Origin: a bacterium
GTDB taxonomy: Bacteria > Zixibacteria > MSB-5A5 > GN15 > FEB-12
Direction: 5' to 3'
Assembly: GCA_020444475.1 (NCBI GenBank)
Contig: JAHLKV010000002.1
Coordinates: 62,001 to 126,000, forward strand
Length of the DNA stretch: 64,000 bases
Below the pieces are notes generated by a model. It was not told the origin of the DNA. It saw nothing but the letters and a program-made list of their open reading frames with translations, and made no database searches. The translations under genes were made by a program, and so were the position numbers. This document shows positions 56,101 through 64,000 of the stretch, one piece after another; positions within the stretch are counted from its first letter, which is position 1; the number at the start of each line of letters is the position of its first letter.

Positions 56101-56237
56101 ACGTTGCGGGCCGCCGCTGACGTACCTATTTGAATGGGCGTCGTCACCGACTGAGCCTTCCCCGCAGGACCCGCCAGTAGCATACCCAGCACGCCAGCCA
56201 GAGCTATGCCGAATCTGAGGTCTTTTGCTTTCTGCAC
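53112..56237 (-). CDS. Large secreted sorting-domain protein with sialidase-like repeats
   Basis: 1041 aa from GTG 56237, supported by GGAGAT. It has a signal peptide (GIALAGVLGMLLAGPAGKAQ). The N-terminal ~400 residues carry beta-propeller-like blades (SYTSDGGETWSTNAI, YNYSDNEGASWTQGTAY: Asp-box themes of sialidase/BNR repeats). Next come Ig-like domains with a PKD/CARDB character (VLPGETVTLSAIAHSYVW) and a carboxypeptidase-regulatory-like unit (AAPLSGVIVNLLDTDGYP). The last ~90 residues are the sorting module, with QNYPNPFNPTTTIAYSLP, GVYLYRITSDD and KKMLLLK. It is probably surface-exposed. The blades may bind a glycan; no sialidase active-site arginine triad could be confirmed. Confidence 0.85.
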   Translation of the reverse strand: MQKAKDLRFGIALAGVLGMLLAGPAGKAQSVTTPIQIGTSAAARNVTLGIPRWKAYMRETNPNQFWACYINGNRALSNISYTSDGGETWSTNAIQIDPAGYLDMHLSVFGRNGNLYATWPGRLGITFRKFSAPVHSNTDGGPLVPMAGTTGRNRSNIMVQNTGRIWVFTRLSYDSPSENVLYNYSDNEGASWTQGTAYATNSTSVRIGSMPYVGGNPALIVLHLADSRGLEYYLWDGTSFVAKPDHSIFPVNMKQTRAFTHNVVNDTTFHLVFGLDSSLHHVWKNFNNGTGTWNHEIIESYGTTLDNEWLPTSTVRGNDLYIFYARKLTSDIASSMIYYRKWNLNTQTWTDPVRVSNLAANTYNLDPNTSFHVPTSSPYIPVIWSSGNGPYSIYFAKVIADDEPTATIDCPTDTLAVRVCGPTEVCIPLEILNATDITVSGAAWQNDTLCVNVDTAGLYIPVVTAVGTGDTVICSVPVVVSVDPAVTISCPPDTIDLTICHSGLLSISLPIVNQTQVDVTGATWSNNRLSFSADTSGVYSYLVTASTTCTSTACTVVVKILISPSVDLYLANVDVLVSNPLVLPGETVTLSAIAHSYVWSLPVSNIVVRFFDGDPNAGGEQIGADQIIPELTGGHSDTVQVQYVMADPIPRHIWVLLDPDGLIPECVEDNNSGMLTIEGVATAGSVYGTVIVSADAAPLSGVIVNLLDTDGYPHRTSTTDASGSYMIDAIPPDDYILELVMPLGFGPVSPSIVLVTIAGVGVQVDYGLRDLAIGSTIDFWWWKRQLQAIRDGNILSAGITRDSVNSYCIAIFDHFYDRVDGHQVAIEGVTYTGTPARALTFDDVATLWFDVADASNAAKTRKYFLTCLFNIVTARLSQRAVVSVDGATASQAITYFADKYLNSDPDDVMLAINLSRIFSGDMVAAGVIPLSTPNIMYKSQDDDSNSPLPSALTLSQNYPNPFNPTTTIAYSLPKHSRVLIQVFNVMGQSVRTLVDEEKAPGAYQVTWDGLNDNGHAVGSGVYLYRITSDDFAKGKKMLLLK

Positions 56238-56440
56238 ATTATCTCCGTGTATCCATCCAGACGGCGCGGTCGCAACCGCGCCGGTCTGCACCGGTGTTCA
56301 TGTGACTACCATGTCACGGTGAGTAGAGTTCTCCGTCGTCCCGGTTTTGCAGCACTCACGACCTGGCATTTCGACAGAAACACCACGTCAACGCGCGCCA
56401 CTTTCCGATCCGAGGATGGACGCAGCGTCCGAAGAGTGCA

Positions 56441-56728
56441 TTACTTGAAGTGATTCGCCGCGTCCCTCAGGGCATATGTCATGGAGTCCCATGCAATATG
56501 GATTCCGTCCTTGAGGTCCTCCCACGCGTCATCGCTGGCGCCTCTGAGCTCGCCGAGTTTTATCTCAAGCGTGCTCTCTTTCTTGCGCAATTGAGCTACT
56601 CGCTTATAGTAATCGCTCTGTGTACTGGCGGAGGCTCGCGCAGCTTTTGCACTGAACTTGTCTATCTCCGCCGCCCATTCATCGAGTTGCGCCTGCAGCT
56701 TCTTCTCATAAAATTCCTTTAAACTCAT
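56441..56728 (-). CDS. Small coiled-coil protein
   Basis: 95 aa, almost wholly helical with heptad-like charge patterns (KKLQAQLDEWAAEIDKFSAKA, KRVAQLRKKESTLEIKLGEL). It has no signal or membrane helix, so it is probably cytoplasmic. Small charged proteins of this type are common in stress-gene clusters. The start lacks a strong Shine-Dalgarno sequence. I do not assign a family. Confidence 0.7.
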   Translation of the reverse strand: MSLKEFYEKKLQAQLDEWAAEIDKFSAKAARASASTQSDYYKRVAQLRKKESTLEIKLGELRGASDDAWEDLKDGIHIAWDSMTYALRDAANHFK

Positions 56729-56844
56729 GATCGTGCCTATTGTGCTATATTATCAACCGGCACCTTGTCTCGCGGGTATCGTCGCCTCACCGTATGAGGG
56801 GCGATACACGAGGGGAGCGACCGGTAGTGCCTCCACAGGGGTGA

Positions 56845-57546
56845 TTACATGCCGAGCTTTGTCTGTGCCTCGTGCAGTTTCATGCGCCGGCTGACGACAT
56901 CCTTCTGCTCCGACGCCACGTTCCGCATCGATTCCGCCGCATCCTTTTGCAGCTTCAGCAGTTTCTCTTCGAGCTCAGTGATAACCTGGTGGTCCGTATT
57001 GCGAGTGAGATCGCCTTGATTGCCGCCGACTTGCCAGCGGTAATCGCTGCGCTTCCCTTGCAGTTCTTGCTCCATCTGAAAGACAAGGATTGTCTTGTCG
57101 GCATATTCCTCCTCGACCCTGGCCACGTCAACCTCGGCCTTTCGAAGATCTCTCAGGCGCTTCAGGAGATCGATCGCCTTCTTGTTGGCGTTGGCTTCTA
57201 TTTTCAGCGATGCTTCCTGTGACGGGTGCTTGTTGTCCTTGGCGTCGTCTTTGCGACGGTCGAGGTCGGCAATCGAAACATCCCGGTCCTGAATTGAGCG
57301 CTCGATCTCGTTGAGTCGGTCCACTGCCTGCGTATTGCGCCTCATCGCAAGCTGCCTGGTTGCAATCGCATTGTCGAGATCAGTGGTGATATCCTCGGCG
57401 CTGCGATCCGGGACTACGACCATGCGCGGATCGGCCGACCTCTGCCAATACTGCGTTTGTGAGTTCACTGAAGTGGCTGCAATAGCAACCGACATGAAGA
57501 GGATCGCCAATCCCACGAGCGGGATCGTATTTGGTTGCGATTTCAT
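56845..57546 (-). CDS. Coiled-coil exported protein
   Basis: 233 aa from ATG 57546, with TAGGAG upstream. A hydrophobic signal (TIPLVGLAILFMSVAIAATS) precedes ~190 residues of heavily charged helix (LNEIERSIQDRDVSIADLDR, RKAEVDVARVEEEYADKT, LEEKLLKLQKDAAESMRNV). The body is probably periplasmic and self-associating. It is the second gene in this minus-strand cluster, ~90 bp from DUF3185. The family is unknown. Confidence 0.75.
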   Translation of the reverse strand: MKSQPNTIPLVGLAILFMSVAIAATSVNSQTQYWQRSADPRMVVVPDRSAEDITTDLDNAIATRQLAMRRNTQAVDRLNEIERSIQDRDVSIADLDRRKDDAKDNKHPSQEASLKIEANANKKAIDLLKRLRDLRKAEVDVARVEEEYADKTILVFQMEQELQGKRSDYRWQVGGNQGDLTRNTDHQVITELEEKLLKLQKDAAESMRNVASEQKDVVSRRMKLHEAQTKLGM

Positions 57547-57634
57547 AACACTAACTCCTAATCTCATTATCATTTTTCGGTCAGGTGCGAACCATGCTTC
57601 TATACATGGATTCGGCTCCATGACCATCTTGCTC

Positions 57635-57874
57635 TCATCCGGCGCCCCTTCGGGTTGACCGATTGCGCCCGACAAAAATCATGACTACGCCAATCGCCAC
57701 AGCTGCTGCGCCGGCGATCGGTGAAAGCGGAATTCGCTTCTCCTGATCGACCTGAAGGTGGACCGATCCCATGTCGACGACGTCCTGACTAGACGTGTAG
57801 GTGATACCTCCGTATATGAGACCCACCACACCAAGCGCGGTCAGGGCTATTCCGGTGACGCTGATGATATTCAT
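57635..57874 (-). CDS. DUF3185-like small membrane protein
   Basis: 79 aa with two helices: VTGIALTALGVVGLIYGGITYT, then a loop with QEKRIPLSPIAGA, and AVAIGVVMIFVG. This matches DUF3185 proteins, which occur widely near stress and envelope genes but have no known function. It sits 28 bp downstream of the 49-aa protein at 57903. Confidence 0.9.
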   Translation of the reverse strand: MNIISVTGIALTALGVVGLIYGGITYTSSQDVVDMGSVHLQVDQEKRIPLSPIAGAAAVAIGVVMIFVGRNRSTRRGAG

Positions 57875-57902
57875 ATGGCTATCCTTTCCGACATTGACGA
57901 GG

Positions 57903-58052
57903 TCATATCGCGCGTCTACCCGAAATTACCCTGACGAGCACGACTATGATCGCTATGAGTATCAGCAGATGTACGAATCCACCCATCGTGTAGCCTGTGA
58001 TCAGACCAAGTGCCCACAGGCACAAAAAGATAACTGCAAGTGTCCACAACAT
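57903..58052 (-). CDS. Lmo0937-like 49-aa membrane protein
   Basis: The frame MLWTLAVIFLCLWALGLITG ... GRRAI has AAGGAG 7 bases before the ATG and two membrane helices split by YTMGGFVH. The length, LWALGL and GGFVHLLI pattern match the Lmo0937-type family of tiny membrane proteins. The translation was checked base by base. It is likely co-transcribed with DUF3185 downstream. Confidence 0.88.
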   Translation of the reverse strand: MLWTLAVIFLCLWALGLITGYTMGGFVHLLILIAIIVVLVRVISGRRAI

Positions 58053-58065
58053 GTTGCACTCCTTG

Positions 58066-58441
58066 TTAATGCAGGAGGGTCGTTGCCGACCGTTTCATTC
58101 CGTTGTCGGTCGGCAACAATCCACCGCAACATGCGATCGATGACAGGACCGTCTCGATCATCATGTATTTGTCAACGTGTACCAATCCATCTATGTCGCC
58201 GGTGAGTGAAGCGGCCAGATCGATTGCCGACTGGTTGTTCGCCTCACCGGCCAGGGTCCCGACAAATTTGTGATTGCGTGTCAATGTCGTCGCCCTCGAT
58301 ATGAATTCTAAATGCATTCCTCTCCCGGGCCGTTGTTTCGACGTTCCTGTTGGTTTGAGCCGATTGCAGCGGAATATGGATACCGAACGGCATTCCTACG
58401 GCAAACAAAAGCGTAGCGGTGAACGCAGTGTACGTCTTCAT
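58066..58441 (-). pseudogene. Frame-broken BON-domain exported protein
   Basis: ATG 58441 opens a frame with a signal peptide (TAFTATLLFAVGMPFG) and then RNAFRIHIEGDD, ending at a stop after DPGR (~58244). A second frame, shifted by one base near 58265-58285, continues with FVGTLAGEANNQSAIDLAASL and GDIDGLVHVDKYM. These two pieces together resemble one BON domain (strand, G-turn, helix, V-strand), so the gene appears interrupted by a frameshift. A sequencing error would also explain it. Confidence 0.5.
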
Positions 58442-58615
58442 CCTGATTACTCCGCACTCTCGCTGTTCGTGTTTCTGACCGTATCACTCCTCGTTACGCC
58501 TGGCTGTCGAGACCAACCTTCGATTGATGAGTAGAGTCTCCGGCTTACGGAACTGACGTGCATTCGAAGCGTCCGGTTCTGTCCGACTCGGCCATCAAAC
58601 TGCCGGCCTTCCCCT

Positions 58616-59101
58616 CTATCTGCCAAACGTCCAACCAACTGTACCTTTGAAGTCAGGAGCATCCGCCAGCCCGAGCTTGCCTTCTATGAAGAAGCGCCCC
58701 GATCGGTTGTTGGAGGATCCTTTCCCTATTCCGAACTGCAGGTAGACGCCCAACTTGGACGAGCTTCCGCCGTTCTTAAACGAGTAGAAGATGGGACCGG
58801 CTCCACCGCCCAGATACGGAGTCCACACACCCCAGTCGGAACGGAAGCGGTAATCAAGTTCGAACGACGGAGCTACCGTGGTCACATTGTCGCCGAAACC
58901 GACTTCCAGGTTCGGGAGGATCATGAGATTGTCCGCCAGGTCGCCGAAATCGATGTGGCCACCGATATGGAACTGATCCGGATTGATCGTAAACCCGACC
59001 CGGGGGCCAATGCCGTGGAATCCGGCCGAGCGCTCGTTTGCGACGGTCGTAAGGGGGCATACCAGACTGAGACTCATTATGGTCAGAAGTATCTTCTTCA
59101 T
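58616..59101 (-). CDS. Small outer-membrane beta-barrel protein
   Basis: 161 aa. A signal peptide (LLTIMSLSLVCPLTTVA) precedes about eight short amphipathic strands (GPRVGFTINPDQFHIGGHID, PSFELDYRFRSDWGVWTPYLG, LGVYLQFGIGKG) and a final GTVGWTFGR. It resembles OmpW/OprG-sized barrels, though without a clear hallmark. No terminal Phe is present. Confidence 0.75.
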   Translation of the reverse strand: MKKILLTIMSLSLVCPLTTVANERSAGFHGIGPRVGFTINPDQFHIGGHIDFGDLADNLMILPNLEVGFGDNVTTVAPSFELDYRFRSDWGVWTPYLGGGAGPIFYSFKNGGSSSKLGVYLQFGIGKGSSNNRSGRFFIEGKLGLADAPDFKGTVGWTFGR

Positions 59102-59167
59102 TTTTTGTTCCTTTTTTCGAGTATCGTTCGCTGCAGCAACAGGGCGTGTCCCGAGCTGTAGGTTGTT

Positions 59168-59812
59168 CTATCTCAGCGTGATCTTCATTGGATTGCTCGT
59201 GAAAAACACTATCTCCGACCCGGCTCCATAGAAGATGTCTCGCTTACCGGTCGCTGCGGACAGACCCGTGCCGGCAGCGGCACCAGCCACCGCCCCGATT
59301 TCCGTGCTCCCTTTCTTGTTCACCACCTTACCGATAATGCCGCCGACTATTGCCCCGCCTCCGATCATGGCAACTTCTCGATCAGTGTGTGAGGCCTTCT
59401 TCTCCATGATCGTGTCAGTCTCCACATCAACCCATCGCCCGCCCGCATCCTGGATGGCAGTCAGGCTGAAGTTCAGTTCGGCAGGGGTCGTGAGGCGACC
59501 GGACTCAACGACCTTGTTCAACTCTCCTTTGGCCTCAGCTCCGTACGGGAACAGGGTGTGACCGTCTACCACGATTGGCTCAGAGAGCTTGGCACGAAAC
59601 TCCGTGCCGGATATGTGAACATCCGTATCGATAGAATCGACGAGGGTGACGGCTATTGCCGTGCTCTCCGGCATCATCACATACGTCGCCGTCTGCGCTT
59701 GTGCCTTGGTCGATGGTGTGCCATCCTGCGTTTCGGACGTGGCGTCGCCGCCGCACGACGAAACGACCAGTGCCAGCATTCCCGTCATCATTAAAGAAAT
59801 TACTCTCAACAT
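59168..59812 (-). CDS. Glycine-zipper lipoprotein
   Basis: 214 aa. Signal MLRVISLMMTGMLALVVSSC gives the lipobox VSSC. After a beta-rich middle (~40-140) a glycine-zipper stretch (GGGAIVGGIIGKVVNKKGS, IGAVAGAAAGTGLSA) suggests membrane insertion or assembly. The start ATG is one base past the sigma-factor stop, so the two genes are translationally coupled. Confidence 0.85.
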   Translation of the reverse strand: MLRVISLMMTGMLALVVSSCGGDATSETQDGTPSTKAQAQTATYVMMPESTAIAVTLVDSIDTDVHISGTEFRAKLSEPIVVDGHTLFPYGAEAKGELNKVVESGRLTTPAELNFSLTAIQDAGGRWVDVETDTIMEKKASHTDREVAMIGGGAIVGGIIGKVVNKKGSTEIGAVAGAAAGTGLSAATGKRDIFYGAGSEIVFFTSNPMKITLR

Positions 59813-59813
59813 G

Positions 59814-60416
59814 TTAACTCCATGAGGAAACAGATTTTAGGTTGCTATGGTAGATTCCTTCTGCCGGCGCATCCGCATACCGCGCAAGATATCTTGGAAG
59901 ATACCGGTGAAGTCTACCGACGATCGCTTTGACCGAGGCTCTTCGGAGATCGGTTATGTAGGCTATCTCTGCGTAAGAGAACTCTTCGCGCACCAGGAGA
60001 ATTATGACAAGACGGGACATCGGGCGGAGGCGGGCGATTGCACCCTTGATTCTCATGTTCGGTATCGTCACGTCCTGCAAAGACCTGAGGCGTGCAGCCG
60101 ACACGGATAAGAATTCGCTATTGTCGTCATTGTTCTCGGCCGTGCCGAATTCGGGAAGGAACTCAACAGCGAGACGCTGTCGAGTGCCGACGGGCGCGAA
60201 TTCCCGTGCCATGACTCTGAACAGGCGTGCTTTGCTATCGAGTTCACTATCGCAGTCATGCCAGGTCAGATAGGCCTTGGTCAATGACTCTGCCAGTAAC
60301 TCTTCGGCCGAGCTGGAACGCATGGTGAGCCACAGTGCTGACTTCCAAAGAGCCTCGAAGTGAGGGAAGGCGTCCTTCTCGAATTGCTTCCGTCGTCCCG
60401 ACTTGGCTGAATCCAT
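59814..60416 (-). CDS. ECF-like RNA polymerase sigma factor
   Basis: 200 aa from ATG 60416. Upstream in-frame codons exist, but the sequence there is Arg/Thr-rich and unlikely. Region 2 is recognised in EALWKSALWLTMRSSSAEELLAESLTKAYLTW. Region 4 is in LRPMSRLVIILLVREEFSYAEIAYITDLRRASVKAIVGRLHRYL. No anti-sigma gene is adjacent; the gene overlaps closely with a glycine-zipper lipoprotein. Regulation may therefore be through another partner. Confidence 0.85.
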   Translation of the reverse strand: MDSAKSGRRKQFEKDAFPHFEALWKSALWLTMRSSSAEELLAESLTKAYLTWHDCDSELDSKARLFRVMAREFAPVGTRQRLAVEFLPEFGTAENNDDNSEFLSVSAARLRSLQDVTIPNMRIKGAIARLRPMSRLVIILLVREEFSYAEIAYITDLRRASVKAIVGRLHRYLPRYLARYADAPAEGIYHSNLKSVSSWS

Positions 60417-60450
60417 AGTGTTGCCCGTTTCATTTGTTAAGCGTTCTGTT

Positions 60451-60693
60451 CTAAGTCTTGTGGTTCTTCTTCGGGTGCGACTCGTACCTCCTTGCCGCGT
60501 CGGGCTCCCGATTCTTGATTCCGCCGATAACTCGATTCCGTACTTCCGATGTGGTGATCCCTTCGTGGTACTCGATGCCGGCCACCACCGTCCTGCTGGT
60601 TTCCTGACTGACGCCGGCATTCCTCATCGAACGGTCGATCTTGTCCTTGCTAAACTCCTCGGTCTCCCCCGATCGTTTTATGATGCTGCGCAT
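60451..60693 (-). CDS. Stand-alone ATP-cone domain protein
   Basis: 80 aa from ATG 60693, where AGGAGA gives a clear start. The sequence RSIIKRSGETEEFSKDKIDRSM and the following helices match the ATP-cone nucleotide-binding module normally fused to ribonucleotide reductases or NrdR. Here no partner domain is attached. It may be a nucleotide sensor or a cut-down regulatory subunit. It lies between the sigma-factor and response-regulator genes. Confidence 0.8.
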   Translation of the reverse strand: MRSIIKRSGETEEFSKDKIDRSMRNAGVSQETSRTVVAGIEYHEGITTSEVRNRVIGGIKNREPDAARRYESHPKKNHKT

Positions 60694-60989
60694 ATCTATC
60701 TCCTGTTCTGAGTTGAGCCCATGAATGTCCACGGCGAATAAGGACCGGATGACCCGCACAAGCCCGCCTTGTCGATCCCGCGGCAGCACTGCACTAATGC
60801 GCCTGAACAAGCGGCGGGTGTGGCCACGTACATATATGGTAGAAGACGGGTGTCGAAGATGCTCGACCGACGGTGCGGGGATCCAGCACCAGTGTCTGAC
60901 CTATTTATACAGATGCAAGATAACTGATTTGATCGGGCGGGCAATCGGCCATAGGATGGAAAAGGGAGCTAGTCCTAACGATGGAGATG

Positions 60990-62452
<1,463 letters not shown>

Positions 62453-62466
62453 CTCAACCAAAACGC

Positions 62467-62491
62467 TCTCCGGAATAACCGGGACGGTTCA
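62467..62491 (+). repeat. Right terminal inverted repeat of IS3 remnant
   Basis: Read from the outside, it begins TGAACCGTCCCGG, the usual IS3-group terminus. It lies 15 bp after the transposase stop. No left copy occurs. Confidence 0.7.
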
Positions 62492-62517
62492 GTTTCTCGG
62501 CCCGCTTCAGATTCCCC

Positions 62518-62649
62518 TCAAGGAGTACTCTTGGGTTGTCCGTCCTGCTTAGCGTGCTTCTCTTGCTTGTCTCGCTTTTTCTGAGCTTCTTTGCTTCTCT
62601 TCTGCCTCTTGCCCTTATCCTTGTCCTTCTTTCCGCCTTTGTCACCCAC
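62518..62649 (-). CDS. Lys-rich 43-aa protein
   Basis: GTG 62649 begins MGDKGGKKDKDKGKRQKRSK, a strongly basic chain ending QPKSTP. Short proteins with this MGDKGGKKDK start recur in many bacteria. GGAAAGGAAA lies upstream. It may bind nucleic acid, but this is not established. The gene sits 26 bp beyond the IS right end and is not interrupted. Confidence 0.75.
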   Translation of the reverse strand: MGDKGGKKDKDKGKRQKRSKEAQKKRDKQEKHAKQDGQPKSTP

Positions 62650-62799
62650 TGCTGGTTTCCTTTCCTTTAGATATGCGCAGTTTCACGATCACCGTGAATC
62701 TGCCGCCGCGAGAACATAGAACTCTCTCAACAGTCCTTTCTCATACCACATCTCTCGCGGGGACCAACTTATTGAGTCCTCACGATCAGTCAGATCATC

Positions 62800-63690
62800 C
62801 TACTGCGTGTCCAAGATTATCGGCAAACCATCTTTCCCCGCGCCGATAACAATCACCTTTGCGTTCGGCGAAGTCGCAAGCTTCTCTGTGGCCTCAATTC
62901 CCTTCCAACGTAGTAACTGTTCGCTAATGCCCGCGGCCACAATTGTCTGGAAGTCAGCGATGCCTTTTGCCTCTATTCGTTTTCGGTCAGCTTCCTGTTT
63001 TTCCTTTGTCAGAATGAATTCCATTCTCTGACTCTCCTGGTCAGCTTTCTGCTTTTGTTCAATCGCTTCGGTGAGCTGAACCGGCAGCGCGACATTGCGT
63101 AACGGCGTAGTTTCAATAATCACTCCACGCGGTGCTACTATTTTGGCGAGATCTTCCTTAATTGCCAGACCGAGCTGATCCCGTTGTGTCGAATAGAGTG
63201 CACCTGCTTGGAAGCTGGCCGTGACGGCACGGCTGATAGAGCGGAATTGAGGAATAAGAATGATGCTTTCGTAGTCGCCACCGGCCACGGTTTTGTAGAC
63301 GCGGGCAGCAGAGTCAGGGTCGAGTCTGTAAAGTGCGCTTATCTCCAATCCGATGGTGAGGCCCTCGCTGGAGAGCACTTCCATTGTTTCTTTATGTTCT
63401 TTGGTCTGAATGGAGAATTTAATGACGCGCGCAAGCGGATTAACCAAATTTATACCAGACGGAAGTGTCCTCTCAGACACAACGCCAAAGAAGTCAATCA
63501 CGCCAACATGTCCTGCCGGAACCTGCGTGAAAAACTGAGTCAGCGCAACAATTCCGAATAGTACCAAGGTGACGAGGCTACCGGCTCCAACAGACCGTAA
63601 GGCTGCATTGCCGTGCTTTACCTTACGCGCAGCGCTGACCCACACAAAGAAGGCGGCAGTACAAAGGAGTATTGCTAGTATGAATATCAT
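62800..63690 (-). CDS. SPFH/prohibitin-family protein
   Basis: 296 aa. It has two N-terminal membrane helices (FILAILLCTAAFFVWVS and SLVTLVLFGIVALTQFF), the SPFH/band-7 domain (~55-215; VPAGHVGVIDFFG, GLTIGLEISALYRLDPDSA, APRGVIIETTPLRNVALP) and a helical C-terminus with coiled-coil features (EAIEQKQKADQESQRMEF, KEKQEADRKRIEAKGIA). Prohibitin-like proteins form ring assemblies around membrane proteases or organise membrane microdomains. No FtsH or NfeD partner lies in the window. Confidence 0.93.
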   Translation of the reverse strand: MIFILAILLCTAAFFVWVSAARKVKHGNAALRSVGAGSLVTLVLFGIVALTQFFTQVPAGHVGVIDFFGVVSERTLPSGINLVNPLARVIKFSIQTKEHKETMEVLSSEGLTIGLEISALYRLDPDSAARVYKTVAGGDYESIILIPQFRSISRAVTASFQAGALYSTQRDQLGLAIKEDLAKIVAPRGVIIETTPLRNVALPVQLTEAIEQKQKADQESQRMEFILTKEKQEADRKRIEAKGIADFQTIVAAGISEQLLRWKGIEATEKLATSPNAKVIVIGAGKDGLPIILDTQ

Positions 63691-63794
63691 TGGTTATTGT
63701 CTCCGGTATCTTATGAAAGCCTAATCGCTATATATGGAGTCGGATGTCCGAGCCATTACTCTATCCAAAGGGTCTTTGTAACCAAAGCACCGAA

Positions 63795-64000
63795 TCACTT
63801 AACCAACGACACGAAAGTAGCGCGCCCTTCAGACCGGTACTCAATCTTTCCCTCGCGCGCCAGCCAACCGAGTGCCTGGTAGGCCATGGCGTCACTCTCT
63901 TCCAGCATCTTGGGCAACTTCGAAATGGCCACTTCGCCGTTCTTCTTCAGAACTTGCCAGATGTCTCCGGCCAACACTCCAATGTCTTTGTTAGTCAGAT
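63795..64000 (-). CDS. Winged helix-turn-helix protein, 5' end outside window
   Basis: The chain reads LTNKDIGVLAGDIWQVLKK from the window edge, then EVAISKLPKMLEES and ALGWLAREGKIEYRSEG. This matches the small winged helix-turn-helix family (DUF2582-like). No ATG occurs in the 24 bases before GTG 63977 and the frame is open at base 64000, so I take it to begin beyond the edge. A GTG 63977 start would give 60 aa. Role unknown; probably a DNA-binding regulator. Confidence 0.7.
   Translation of the reverse strand, partial: LTNKDIGVLAGDIWQVLKKNGEVAISKLPKMLEESDAMAYQALGWLAREGKIEYRSEGRATFVSLVK

Overview
The window is bacterial and moderately GC-rich, with a Gram-negative cell envelope: BamA/TamA-type and small beta-barrel outer-membrane proteins, lipoproteins and a tripartite efflux pump. 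Three large secreted proteins (15716-17143, 22183-26763, 53112-56237) end in the same ~90-residue module: QNYPNPFNP, then TTIxYSLP, a two-strand Ig-like segment, then GVYLYR and KKMLLLK. This C-terminal sorting module (type A / FlgD-like) is typical of the FCB superphylum. With the PNGase F homologue and many short operons, I infer an uncultured FCB lineage such as Zixibacteria or a relative. No rRNA, tRNA, CRISPR array or prophage was seen.

Layout. 1-3.1 kb: a lipoprotein (cut by the window edge), then a Tat-exported zinc alcohol dehydrogenase divergent from a YqhC-like AraC regulator. 3.2-11.8 kb: an envelope cassette on the minus strand (PDZ protein, NEW3 protein, ABC ATPase, two ABC-2 permeases), divergent from a histidine kinase/OmpR-type regulator pair. 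Between the two transcripts is an array of GTTA repeats with a 10-bp period, probably the regulator's operator. 11.8-15.3 kb: a SnoaL-like lipoprotein, a DUF378-fasciclin unit, and a divergent CarH-type B12 photoreceptor regulator with the light-sensing residues present.

15.7-34.9 kb: mostly secreted or envelope hydrolases. They include beta-propeller and beta-helix sorting-domain proteins (the latter with a buried papain-like Cys-His-Asn domain), an amidohydrolase lipoprotein, a second alcohol dehydrogenase, a serine hydrolase with TPRs, a sulfurtransferase, an S9 peptidase and a PNGase F-type deglycosylase. 35.1-42.1 kb: BamA-like protein, DUF4390 protein, NtrY-like kinase and NtrC-like sigma54 activator, then a possible sigma54 promoter, a beta-barrel protein and a lipoprotein closed by a terminator.

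42.3-52.8 kb: an accessory segment. It opens with a visibly AT-rich gene for an alpha/beta hydrolase carrying two EF-hand loops. A heavy-metal module follows: an RND/adaptor/TolC efflux set and a His-rich protein on the minus strand, and FmdE-like, His-tailed DMT transporter and ChrB-C proteins on the plus strand. It is bracketed by near-identical 24-bp direct repeats.

53.1-64 kb: one more sorting-domain protein, then a cluster of small envelope-stress genes: coiled-coil proteins, DUF3185, a 49-aa membrane protein, a broken BON protein, a small barrel, a glycine-zipper lipoprotein, a sigma factor, a lone ATP-cone protein, a response regulator truncated by an IS3 remnant, a Lys-rich miniprotein, a prohibitin homologue and a winged-helix protein. 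Family names are read from the sequence by eye; no database search was run.
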